Positions 1 through 7,154 of a DNA stretch of 64,000 bases are shown here, in pieces. The stretch's first letter is position 1. Each line of letters starts with the position of its first letter. Under the pieces are notes generated by a model. It made no database searches and was not told where the DNA came from. It saw nothing but the letters and a program-made list of their open reading frames with translations. This DNA comes from Methylocystis rosea SV97 (GTDB lineage Bacteria > Pseudomonadota > Alphaproteobacteria > Rhizobiales > Beijerinckiaceae): the NCBI RefSeq assembly GCF_000372845.1, contig NZ_KB889963.1, positions 1,484,146 to 1,548,145 of the forward strand. The letters run 5' to 3'. The position numbers and the translations under genes were made by a program.

Positions 1-164
1 AGCGCCTTCTCACTCGTCGCGGGCGCGAGATTGATCACCTCGCGCACGCCAAGCGCGGCGATCTCATCGAACTGCGCTTGCGTCGGCTGGCCGGACGTCG
101 TGGTCCGCTCATCGAGGCGCAGCCAATTGTAGATGTCGACGGGATCGGCCACTGGCGCTCTCAC
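1..164 (-). CDS. Phosphatase-like protein (BLH/DSP fold), N-terminal fragment
   Basis: This is the N-terminal part of a leftward gene cut by the window edge. The visible translation includes DIYNWLRLDE, then TSGQPTQAQFDEIAALG and VINLAP. That pattern is typical of the start of small tyrosine-phosphatase-like proteins (BLH phosphatase / DUF442 family), in which a beta strand ending in INL follows a SGQP turn. The catalytic Cys loop would lie beyond the edge, so activity cannot be judged. The start is uncertain: GTG at 164 and GTG at 152 are both in frame and neither has a clear ribosome binding site. It lies 34 bp downstream of the aminotransferase on the same strand and may be cotranscribed with it. 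Confidence 0.55.
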   Translation of the reverse strand, partial: MRAPVADPVDIYNWLRLDERTTTSGQPTQAQFDEIAALGVREVINLAPATSEKA

Positions 165-198
165 GCATTGCGTTTCATGCGAAGCAGACGCCTGCGCG

Positions 199-1416
199 TC
201 ACCCGCGCGCGGCGAGCGGCACGACATTATGCAGCTGCGCATCCGCCGTCTCGAAGAAGCGGCGCAGATTACGCGCCGCCTGACGAATCCGCTGCTCGTT
301 CTCGACAAGCGCAAGGCGCACGAACCCCTCGCCATGCTCGCCGAAGCCCTCGCCCGGCGCAACGGCGACGTCGGCCTTCTCGATCAGCAGCTTCGAAAAT
401 TCGAGCGTCGAGATGTTACGGAAGCGCTCGGGCGCCGGCGCCCAGGCGAACATCGAGGCGCGCGGCGCCGGGATCGGCCAGCCGGCCTGCGCGAAGCTCT
501 CGACCATCACGTCGCGCCGCCGTTTGTAGATCGCGCGCATCTCCCTGACGCAATCGTCGGAGCCGTTGAGCGCCGCGACCGCCGCGACCTGCACCGGCGT
601 GAAGGCGCCGTAATCGAGATAGCTCTTCACCCGCGCTAGCGCCGAGAGCAGCCGCTCATTGCCGACGGCGAAGCCGATGCGCCAGCCGGCCATCGAGAAG
701 GTCTTCGACATCGAGGTGAATTCCACCGTCACATCCATCGCGCCCGGCACCTGCAGCATAGAGGGCGGCGGATTGTCATCGAAATAGACTTCGGCGTAGG
801 CGAGGTCGGAGAGCACGAAGATCTCGTGCTTCTTCGCGAAGGCGACGAGATCCTTATAGAAGTCGAGGGATGCCACTTCCGCCGTCGGATTGGACGGATA
901 GCAGACGACCACCGCGATGGGTTTGGGGATCGAGTGGATGATCGCGCGCTCCAGCGCCACGAAATAGTCCGGCGTCGGCGCCGAGGGCACGGAGCGGATG
1001 ACGCCGCCGGCCATCAGAAAGCCGAAGGCGTGGATCGGGTAGGAGGGGTTTGGCACCAGCACCACGTCGCCCGGCGCGGTGATCGCCTGCGCCATATTGG
1101 CGAAGCCCTCCTTGGAGCCGAGCGTCGCGACGACCTGCGACTCGGGGTCGAGCGTGACGCCGAAGCGGCGCGCGTAATAGCCGGCCTGGGCGCGGCGCAG
1201 CCCGGCGATGCCCTTGCTGGCCGAATAGCGGTCGGTGCGCGGCTTGCCGGCGGTCTCGACCAGCTTGTCGATGACGTGCTTGGGGGCGGGCAGGTCGGGA
1301 TTGCCCATGCCGAGGTCGATGATGTCGGCGCCGCCGGCGCGGGCGCGCGCCTTGAGGCGGTTCACCTGCTCGAAGACGTAAGGCGGCAGACGCTTGATGC
1401 GATAGAAATCCGACAT
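199..1416 (-). CDS. PLP-dependent class I/II aminotransferase (AlaC / LL-DAP aminotransferase-like)
   Basis: A 405-aa fold-type I aminotransferase. It begins MSDFYRIKRLPPYVFEQV, the conserved opening of this alphaproteobacterial group, so the ATG at 1416 is preferred over the non-ATG start 11 codons upstream. Family landmarks include DLGMGNPDLPAP near the N-terminus, NPSYP, CYPSNPTAE (the NPT cofactor motif), SDLAYAEVYFD (the Asp binding the pyridine nitrogen), SMSKTFSMAGWRIGF (Schiff-base Lys) and FVRLALVEN (substrate Arg). The family covers glutamate-pyruvate transaminases (AlaC) and LL-diaminopimelate aminotransferases. Sequence alone does not settle the substrate, but alanine formation from pyruvate is likely. 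It is cytosolic. Confidence 0.85.
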   Translation of the reverse strand: MSDFYRIKRLPPYVFEQVNRLKARARAGGADIIDLGMGNPDLPAPKHVIDKLVETAGKPRTDRYSASKGIAGLRRAQAGYYARRFGVTLDPESQVVATLGSKEGFANMAQAITAPGDVVLVPNPSYPIHAFGFLMAGGVIRSVPSAPTPDYFVALERAIIHSIPKPIAVVVCYPSNPTAEVASLDFYKDLVAFAKKHEIFVLSDLAYAEVYFDDNPPPSMLQVPGAMDVTVEFTSMSKTFSMAGWRIGFAVGNERLLSALARVKSYLDYGAFTPVQVAAVAALNGSDDCVREMRAIYKRRRDVMVESFAQAGWPIPAPRASMFAWAPAPERFRNISTLEFSKLLIEKADVAVAPGEGFGEHGEGFVRLALVENEQRIRQAARNLRRFFETADAQLHNVVPLAARG

Positions 1417-1510
1417 TCTGTGTTTGTTCCGGAAGGCGCGAAGCGGCAAGTCTAGCGCATTTTGGCGCGGGCGTCAGGGGCGGGGGGCGAGGCTCCAGGG
1501 CGATCGGGTG

Positions 1511-1570
1511 AAGGGCCTCCCTCATCCCGAGGAGCATGCGCAGCACGCGCTCGAAGGGCGAGGAAGCCCG
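1511..1570. repeat. Degenerate REP-like intergenic palindrome
   Basis: CTCATCCCGAGGAGC followed by GCTCGAAGGGCGAGG resembles the CTCATCCTGAGGAGC...TCGAAGGATGAGG palindrome scattered between genes in many Rhizobiales genomes. Two arms flank a GC-rich centre. It lies between the aminotransferase start and the 3' end of the L,D-transpeptidase. The match comes from memory of the family consensus and the copy is clearly imperfect. Confidence 0.5.
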
Positions 1571-1620
1571 TTCGCGTATTTTTCCTCACCCTCGTCCTTC
1601 GCCGACGTCCGGCGCCCCGA

Positions 1621-2616
1621 TCACTCGGTGGTGACGATGACGAAATCCTTGCCCGAGCGGCTGTCGGGCGACAGCGGCGCGTCGGTCAGCACCATGGTCA
1701 TGCCGGGATGCATGCGCTCCTGCATGGCCGCGTTGAAGGACGGGTCGGCGCGAAGCCGCTGGATCACATCCTGGTTCGGCGCGAGCGTCGCATCCTCTTG
1801 ATGATGCGTGATCGCGCTCCAATGCATGCCGCGCGAAGTCTGGTCGGCGCCGTTCAGCACGAACACATGCGAGCCGAGCTTGTCGGCGCCCTCCAAGCCA
1901 AGCACAGATCGCGCGACCACATGGTCGTTCTCGATCAGCTCGATCACATGGTCGGCCGACGAGGCGACGACGCTGGTGACGGGGAAATTCTCGGCTTCCG
2001 TCCAGTCGGAGGGGTGCTTCTTGCCTTCGAGGCCGGAGAGCACCTGCTCGAACTCCTGTTCGGCATAGCCGCTCAGCACCATGCCCGGATGGGTCAGCTC
2101 CCAGGGGTCGGTATGGGCGCCGGCGATGATGACCGGCGTGCCGATATGGGTGACGCCGAACAGCAATTCCGAGAATTTCGCCGGCAGCCGCACGCAGCCA
2201 TGCGACGCCGGATAGCCGGGCAGGTTGCCGGCATGCAGCGCGACGCCCGACCAGGTGAGGCGGTTCATGTTCGGCATCGGCGCGTCGTCGTAAAGCGACG
2301 AGTGATGATTCCGGTCTTTCTCCAGCACGACGAAGACGCCGGTCGGCGTCGTATGTCCGGGCTTGCCGGTCGAGCAGGTGGAGGCGGCGATGCGGATGCC
2401 GTTGCGATAGACATGCACGCGCTGCTGGGGAAGCGACACGACGACGGAGACGGGTCCCTTCAAGGCGAGCTCGGGGCGCCAGATGTATTCGCCCGGCTTG
2501 AGCCGGCCGATCTCCGCCATCTTCTCGTCGCCGAACGCGCGGCGCCCGGTGATGACGGCGCTCGCCAGAAGCATCGCGCCCAAAAATTTACGGCGGTTCG
2601 CTGCAATGATGGTCAT
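1621..2616 (-). CDS. L,D-transpeptidase (YkuD domain), exported
   Basis: A 331-aa protein with an N-terminal export signal (NRRKFLGAMLLASAVITG; the RRKFL core is Tat-like). A YkuD domain spans roughly residues 55-165. The catalytic signature is visible: H128 in VALHAG, then SHGCVRL with nucleophile C141. The family makes 3-3 crosslinks in peptidoglycan or attaches proteins to it, in the periplasm. The C-terminal 160 residues have no motif I recognise. The gene is divergent from the secreted protein at 2844, with about 230 bp between them that should hold both promoters. Confidence 0.9.
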   Translation of the reverse strand: MTIIAANRRKFLGAMLLASAVITGRRAFGDEKMAEIGRLKPGEYIWRPELALKGPVSVVVSLPQQRVHVYRNGIRIAASTCSTGKPGHTTPTGVFVVLEKDRNHHSSLYDDAPMPNMNRLTWSGVALHAGNLPGYPASHGCVRLPAKFSELLFGVTHIGTPVIIAGAHTDPWELTHPGMVLSGYAEQEFEQVLSGLEGKKHPSDWTEAENFPVTSVVASSADHVIELIENDHVVARSVLGLEGADKLGSHVFVLNGADQTSRGMHWSAITHHQEDATLAPNQDVIQRLRADPSFNAAMQERMHPGMTMVLTDAPLSPDSRSGKDFVIVTTE

Positions 2617-2843
2617 GACATGCCCCCCGAAACATGGCCCCCAAGGTCCACGCGTAACGAACCGCGGGTAGCATGAACAGTTAGGTTAACAAAGTGCGGC
2701 GGGGCACATCCGATGCGAGCGAGGCGATTGGAAAGCGCGTCCACAGCGGGGAAGTGTCGCAGTTTGAACATGAGAATCGCTTGGCGCGGTCGGGCGCGCC
2801 AGCGTTATTCTTCGGGATTATCTCTTCGCTCGGAGACGCGCAT

Positions 2844-3305
2844 ATGAAAAACAACATTGTCGCCGTGATCAGCGTCATCGCCCTGACGATGATCGCCGTC
2901 GGCGCGTCGGCCTCGACCGCCTCGCAGCGCGAATACAAACGCGGCTACGCCGATTGCAAGGCGGGCCGCTGGGACGAGAACCAGCATGGCGAATCCTATA
3001 AGAACGGCTGCCGCGCCGCCGAGGATCAGCGCGCCGGGACGGGGGCAGGGGCAGGGGCAGGGGCCGGGGCCGGCGCCGCGACGAAGCCCGCCGACGGCGG
3101 ATTGCGCGGCGACAAGACCGCCTGCCTGCTGGCGGTGAAGCGGAAGACCAATAATCCCAAGGTCGTCGTGCTCAGCGTCGAAACGTCGGAGGCGAACAAC
3201 AGTGTGACGATCGGCGTCGGGCCGAACCGCGCGCCCTGGCGCTGTCTCGTCAAGCGCGGAATCGTCGCCGACGTGATGTCGCTGACGGATGAAGGAAAGC
3301 TGTGA
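2844..3305 (+). CDS. Small secreted protein with Gly-Ala linker
   Basis: A 153-aa protein of unknown function. Residues 1-24 form a signal peptide (MKNNIVAVISVIALTMIAVG, cleaved after ASA). The ATG at 2844 is chosen over an upstream in-frame start because it begins the signal peptide and has GGAGAC just before it. Residues 29-62 carry a Tyr/Gly/Cys-rich segment (EYKRGYADCKAGRWDE, YKNGC). Residues 65-79 are an almost pure Gly-Ala repeat acting as a linker. Residues 88-153 form a second module with two Cys (94, 134) that could pair. It is expected in the periplasm. I do not recognise either module. Confidence 0.7.
   Translation: MKNNIVAVISVIALTMIAVGASASTASQREYKRGYADCKAGRWDENQHGESYKNGCRAAEDQRAGTGAGAGAGAGAGAATKPADGGLRGDKTACLLAVKRKTNNPKVVVLSVETSEANNSVTIGVGPNRAPWRCLVKRGIVADVMSLTDEGKL
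3041..3077 (+). repeat. GGGGCA hexanucleotide tandem repeat (G-quadruplex-capable)
   Basis: Five G-runs of 4-5 bases at 3041-3045, 3048-3051, 3054-3057, 3060-3063 and 3066-3069 are separated by only 2 bases. The repeat encodes the Gly-Ala linker of the secreted protein. It fits the standard G4 pattern on the coding strand and is also prone to slippage, which would change linker length two residues at a time. Confidence 0.85.
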
Positions 3306-3415
3306 GATTTTGATGGCCGGCGGGCAAAAGAGGCAGAGCCCTTGCCCCCTGCAAAGCAGGCTCTAACTCCATGTTAGGCCTCTATCAATGAGGCGCGTAG
3401 GTCATGGAGGAGACG

Positions 3416-3577
3416 ATGATATCTGCCAAGGAACACATGACAATGGCGGCTGTCGGCGCGATCGTCGGCGCGGCCATCGGCGCTGGACTAGGCGGCGCGC
3501 TCTTTGGGATGCCGGGGGTCCTCGCCACGGCGGTGCTCGCGGGAATTGGCGGCGCCTTTATCGGATCGTTTCTGTAA
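3416..3577 (+). CDS. Small glycine-zipper membrane protein
   Basis: A 53-aa ORF starting at ATG 3416 with a strong GGAGGAGA ribosome binding site at 3407-3414. The protein starts MISAKEHMTMAAVGAIVGAA and continues with AIGAGLGGALF and VLAGIGGAFIGSFL. This gives two hydrophobic Gly/Ala-rich helices with GxxxG spacing, as in glycine-zipper proteins that insert in membranes. A good terminator follows 38 bp after the stop, which supports a real single-gene unit. No specific function can be assigned. Confidence 0.65.
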   Translation: MISAKEHMTMAAVGAIVGAAIGAGLGGALFGMPGVLATAVLAGIGGAFIGSFL

Positions 3578-3615
3578 TCGAGAGGCGACGCTGTCGCTGT
3601 CATGAAGACAATAAG

Positions 3616-3645
3616 CGCCGCGCTATGTTTTGAGCGCGGCGTTTT
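3616..3645 (+). terminator. Rho-independent terminator after the small membrane protein
   Basis: The 8-bp stem CGCCGCGC (3616-3623) pairs with GCGCGGCG (3634-3641), with a 10-nt loop, followed at once by TTTT. It is placed correctly for the gene ending at 3577. Confidence 0.75.
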
Positions 3646-3766
3646 GGCGAGTTTCGCAAGTCCCTTGCACCTCCGTTCACTGGCGCGAGGAACTCCCCAC
3701 AAGTCGCTTTGAGCCCTATTGTCCAAAGGATTGGGTGGCCGAGGCCTCAAAGCTTAGGGGTTTGAA

Positions 3767-4420
3767 ATGGTCAATGCGTCTCCACCGCCTTCCAACGTCA
3801 GGGTAGATAAGCCGACGCGCCGCGATCTCCTTTATATCGCGACGGCCGTAACAGGGGTTGCGGGGGCAGCGGCCTCCTTAGTGCCGTTAATCGACCAGAT
3901 GAATCCCGATGCTTCAACTCTCGCAGCCGGCGGTCCGGTAGACATCGATCTCGGCCAGGTGGAACCGGGCGGACAGGTTGTCATTCTATGGCGAAAAAAA
4001 CCGATCTTTGTGGTGTTTCGAACTCAGGAAAATCTGCAGGTTCTTCAAAGTCGCCAATTGTTGATTGAGCTAGCTGATCCGGATTCGAAATATCTTCAGC
4101 AACCTCCCTACGCCAAAAACTGGCACCGCTCGTTGACGCCGGAAATCGGAGTATTTGTGGGGATATGCACGCATTTGGGATGCATCCCGCAATTTGATCC
4201 GCTTCCTAACGCTTCCGACCCGGCCCCAAACTGGTTGGGCGGATATTTTTGCGCATGCCATGGCTCAAAATACGATCTTGCGGGGCGCGTATTTCGTGAC
4301 GTTCCCGCTCCCTATAATTTACCGGTTCCGCCATATCGCTTCACGGGCGATACGACAATTCGAGTCGGGGAAAATCCGCCGAACGAGGACTTCGACTTTT
4401 CAACGATCCGACAAATGTGA
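3767..4420 (+). CDS. petA: Rieske iron-sulfur protein of a cytochrome bc1-type complex, stand-alone
   Basis: A 217-aa protein matching the ubiquinol-cytochrome c reductase Rieske subunit. Residues 18-45 (TRRDLLYIATAVTGVAGAAA) form the Tat-type signal anchor typical of this subunit. The 2Fe-2S ligands are present in CTHLGC (C134, H136, C139) and CACHGS (C162, C164, H165), with an insertion between the boxes as in proteobacterial bc1 Rieske proteins. Function: electron transfer from quinol to cytochrome c1 at the outer face of the inner membrane. No cytochrome b or c1 gene is adjacent, so this may be a second paralogue. Its codons contain noticeably more A/T than its neighbours, which hints at transfer. 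Confidence 0.88.
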   Translation: MVNASPPPSNVRVDKPTRRDLLYIATAVTGVAGAAASLVPLIDQMNPDASTLAAGGPVDIDLGQVEPGGQVVILWRKKPIFVVFRTQENLQVLQSRQLLIELADPDSKYLQQPPYAKNWHRSLTPEIGVFVGICTHLGCIPQFDPLPNASDPAPNWLGGYFCACHGSKYDLAGRVFRDVPAPYNLPVPPYRFTGDTTIRVGENPPNEDFDFSTIRQM

Positions 4421-4614
4421 AGATGATCAGCCGGTGGCGCGCCTGCCGCTGGTGGCCACACTGTTCTCAACCGTGCCAAATGCCACGGTCGACTCCAGGA
4501 TATGCGCGCCTCTGTCCCGCAAATGAATAGTTGTTCGCGACCGCGCATAAATTATCCCCGTCTGTTTTGAACGACCGCTTCTGGCGCAATGCAGACGTTT
4601 ACTCTAAGGCACCC

Positions 4615-5487
4615 CTACCCCACCTCGCTCGCCCAGCGCTCCGAGCGAAACGCCCGCGCGATCGCCTCGGCGCGGGCGCTTTGGCGCGCCTCCAGGTCGT
4701 TCTCCGCAATGTCGGCGCAGGCCTTGAGCGCGATCTCCAGCAGCGCCGCCTTGGGGTAAGGCTTTCCCTCGCGGCCTTCATGGGCGCAAAAATCGCTGGC
4801 GCAGACCATCATCAGCTCCTGAAACCGCTCCGGCGCGTCGAACGCCCCCAAGCGTTCAAGCATCAAGGCGACGGGACCGGCGCGCATTTTCGAGACGCGA
4901 TGCACGCGTTCGCACTCAGCGAGCGCCAGCAGCGCGAGAGCCTTGCATTCCGCCGGCGCGCGAAAGCGCGCGCAGATCTCTTCGATGCGCGGGCGCCCGC
5001 GCTCGACATGTCGGTAATGCACAGGAAGATGTTCGCGCGGCGAATCCGACTTGCCGACATTCATCACCAGCAGCGCGAAACGCGTGGGCAAGGACGCGCC
5101 GCGTTTTGCCGCCGTATCGAGCGATCGCATCAGATGTTCGCCGAGATCGACCTCGTCCTCGCCATCGGAAATCTGCGGCACGCCAAACAGCGCCGCGACT
5201 TCGGGGAGGATCTCAAAGAGCGCGCCGCAGTCGCGCAGCGTCCCGATCATTTTCGACGGCGCCGGGCTCATCAACCCGCGCACCAGCTCCGGCCACATCT
5301 GCGCGGGGTCGGCGTCGACGAGATGGCCGGCCTCGACCTGTTCAAACAACAGATCGAGCGTTTCCTCGTCCGGGCCGTCCTCCGCCTCGGCGAGCAGCGC
5401 CGCCATGCGCAGCACGGAAAGGCCGGGGTCGGTTTGTCCGTAGTCGAACGACGGGGAAGCAGATTTTGAAGCCATGGCGCCCATCAT
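4615..5487 (-). CDS. Cca-like HD-domain protein lacking the nucleotidyltransferase half; HD motif degenerate
   Basis: A 290-aa protein resembling the C-terminal half of bacterial CCA-adding enzymes (Cca). Recognisable segments include WPELVRGLMSPAPSKMIGTL, RDCGALFEILPEVAALFGVP, DLGEHLMRSLDTAAKRGA and RPYPK-like GKPYPKAALLE. The N-terminal head with its catalytic Asp pair is absent. At the position of the metal-binding LLHDLGK, this protein has LLVMNVGK, so the His and Asp are replaced by Met and Asn. It is therefore probably neither a tRNA nucleotidyltransferase nor an HD phosphohydrolase, though it could retain RNA binding. The ATG at 5487 is the first of several clustered ATGs and the exact start is uncertain. 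Confidence 0.7.
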   Translation of the reverse strand: MMGAMASKSASPSFDYGQTDPGLSVLRMAALLAEAEDGPDEETLDLLFEQVEAGHLVDADPAQMWPELVRGLMSPAPSKMIGTLRDCGALFEILPEVAALFGVPQISDGEDEVDLGEHLMRSLDTAAKRGASLPTRFALLVMNVGKSDSPREHLPVHYRHVERGRPRIEEICARFRAPAECKALALLALAECERVHRVSKMRAGPVALMLERLGAFDAPERFQELMMVCASDFCAHEGREGKPYPKAALLEIALKACADIAENDLEARQSARAEAIARAFRSERWASEVG

Positions 5488-5527
5488 CACAAGTCTTGTG
5501 ACGATATGCAAAGCTCTTGCCGCGCAT

Positions 5528-5580
5528 CTCCCCTGGGCGTCGCGTCCCCTCGGGGCGTCACGTCCCCTTGGGGCGTCGCG
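5528..5580. repeat. Short tandem repeat of about 18 bp, just under three copies
   Basis: Units of the form CCCCTyGGGGCGTCrCGT follow one another upstream of the solute-binding protein. Each unit contains a CCCC..GGGG inverted pair. The repeat lies between the divergent Cca-like gene and the gene starting at 5656. Confidence 0.7.
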
Positions 5581-5655
5581 GCGCCGCCGGCGACGGCTTG
5601 TGCGCCGCGGAGGCGTTTGTTACGCGTGACACGAGCCGATCGGGCAGGTCATTCC

Positions 5656-6366
5656 ATGGGCGTCAGCACAATCCTACCCGGCGTCCTCTCCGTCGGCTCC
5701 GCCTTGCCCGATCCGCCGTTTGAATTCATGGACGGCGATCAAGCGCGCGGTTTTGACGTCGAGCTGATGCAGGCGATCGCCGCGGAGCTCGGTCTCGCCT
5801 GGCGGCTTGTTCCCTATGACGGCGCGGATTTCAACGGCGTCTTTGCGGGTCTGACCAAGGGAACTTGCGACTGCGTCGCATCGGGCGCGACTATCACGCC
5901 CGAGCGCGAGCGGCTGGCGTCGTTCTGCGCGCCCTACATCCGCTCCGGACAAAGCCTCGTCTGCAATATCGAGGCGACGCCGCATGTGGGCTCGATCGAC
6001 GATCTGCGCGGGATGACCCTCGGGGTGCAGCAGGGCAACACATCCGAGCCGGTGGCGCATCGTCTCAAGGATGAGGGGCGGATCGCCGAGGTGCGGACCT
6101 ACGCCTATCACGACATCGGCGTGATGCTGGACGATCTTGCCGCTGGAAAAATCGGCGGCGTGATGAAGCTCGCGCCCGTCATGCGCTGGATGATCAGACA
6201 CCGGCCCCGGCTCCGGGTGGTGCAGGAGCGGATCACCGAGGAAGCGCTCGGCGTCGCCGTTCGCCTTGGCGACGAAGCGCTGCGCGCGGCGGTGAACGGC
6301 GCGCAGGCGCAATTGCAGGAGCGCGGCGCGCTTGCGCGATTGGTGAAGAAATGGCTCGAAGCGTAA
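5656..6366 (+). CDS. Family 3 solute-binding protein-like, no signal peptide
   Basis: A 236-aa protein with the bacterial extracellular solute-binding protein family 3 fold. It shows LPDPPFEFMDGDQARGFDVE (ligand-binding beta turn), DGADFNGVFAGLTKGTCDCV, SGATITPERE (the typical T-ER motif), DDLRGMTLGVQQGNTSE, and LAAGKIGGVM near the C-terminus. Family members bind amino acids in the periplasm. No signal peptide is visible from the start at 5656, and the upstream in-frame region is Arg/Pro-rich rather than signal-like. It may act in the cytoplasm, or its true start may be missed. No ABC permease is nearby. It overlaps the following cupin gene by 16 bp, so the two are probably coupled. Confidence 0.7.
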   Translation: MGVSTILPGVLSVGSALPDPPFEFMDGDQARGFDVELMQAIAAELGLAWRLVPYDGADFNGVFAGLTKGTCDCVASGATITPERERLASFCAPYIRSGQSLVCNIEATPHVGSIDDLRGMTLGVQQGNTSEPVAHRLKDEGRIAEVRTYAYHDIGVMLDDLAAGKIGGVMKLAPVMRWMIRHRPRLRVVQERITEEALGVAVRLGDEALRAAVNGAQAQLQERGALARLVKKWLEA

Positions 6367-6722
6367 TCGGCTGCATCCGTCTCTTCACGGGGGCTGACGG
6401 CCGCTCGCATGTGGAACACACGGACATTGAGCTCGGCGTCGCGCGTCACGCCAAATTGGCGCGCTTCGAGGAGACCGCGGCGGGCTCCGCGCTCGACTGG
6501 CACACTGCGCCATGCGCGCAATTCGTCATTACGCTCACCGGCACGCTGGAGTTCACCACGCGCGACGGCGAGACCTTTATATTGCGCCCAGGGGATATTC
6601 TGCTCGCCGCCGATACGACCGGAACGGGACATCGCTGGCGACTCATCGACGATCAGCCGTGGCGACGCGTATACATCGAGCTTGCCGAGTCCGCTCCGGC
6701 GGCGGGGAGCGCGAGCACGTAG
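6351..6722 (+). CDS. Small cupin-domain protein
   Basis: A 123-aa single-cupin protein. The C-terminal half has the beta-barrel signature: AQFVITLTGTLEFTTRDGET, then LRPGDILLAADTTGTGH, corresponding to cupin motifs 1 and 2. The metal-binding His set is incomplete in motif 1, so it may be a sensor or isomerase-like cupin rather than an oxygenase. The start lies inside the end of the binding-protein gene (16-bp overlap), which implies translational coupling and a shared role, possibly sensing or modifying the ligand. Confidence 0.7.
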   Translation: MARSVIGCIRLFTGADGRSHVEHTDIELGVARHAKLARFEETAAGSALDWHTAPCAQFVITLTGTLEFTTRDGETFILRPGDILLAADTTGTGHRWRLIDDQPWRRVYIELAESAPAAGSAST

Positions 6723-6740
6723 AGCGCTGCTGCAGACCGC

Positions 6741-7097
6741 TTAGCGGGCGGGCTTCGCCGGCGCGTCGGGCGCGGCGACGCGGCCCGCCCGGCGCCGGTT
6801 CTCGGCCGCCGCCGCTTCCAGCCCCGCGCCCATGGCGCGCAGATCGGCCGCCGACTTGCGCTTGGGGTCTTTGGCGACCGTCGGGTCGAAGGCGCGATAT
6901 TGCAACTGCTCGGACCGCGAGTCGCGCACGAAATCCTGCGCCGGCGGCGGCGGGGTGCGCAGCCCGGTCGCGTCGAAGATCCGCCCGATGAAGGCGCCGC
7001 CGCTCGACGGCGCCTCCTGCGCGAGAGCGGCGCCGGCGGCGAGGCTAAATGTCAGAAGGCCGCATGTCAGAACGAGGGCGAGGCGCGCGAACATCAT
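6741..7097 (-). CDS. Small secreted protein of unknown function
   Basis: A 118-aa protein with a clear signal peptide (MMFARLALVLTCGLLTFSLA, cleavage after ALA). A Pro-rich segment (RTPPPPAQDFVRDSR) is followed by a helical, charged C-terminus (KRKSAADLRAMGAGLEAAAAE). The pattern SGG-x-IGRIFD...P-QDFV resembles short conserved secreted proteins of Rhizobiales with no assigned function. It lies 57 bp upstream of the start codon side of the cupin gene's convergent end and is transcribed leftward, downstream of the beta-RFAP synthase gene. Confidence 0.55.
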   Translation of the reverse strand: MMFARLALVLTCGLLTFSLAAGAALAQEAPSSGGAFIGRIFDATGLRTPPPPAQDFVRDSRSEQLQYRAFDPTVAKDPKRKSAADLRAMGAGLEAAAAENRRRAGRVAAPDAPAKPAR

Positions 7098-7154
7098 CTT
7101 TCGAGCAGGCCATAAAAATGCGGCGCGAGTAGGTCTGAGCAGTCGGGAAGCGCT

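Noticed and set aside
4570..4599. Imperfect palindrome (AACGACCGC ... GCAGACGTT) after the Rieske gene
   Set aside because: It resembles short dispersed repeats but two mismatches weaken the stem, there is no T-run, and copy number cannot be checked here.
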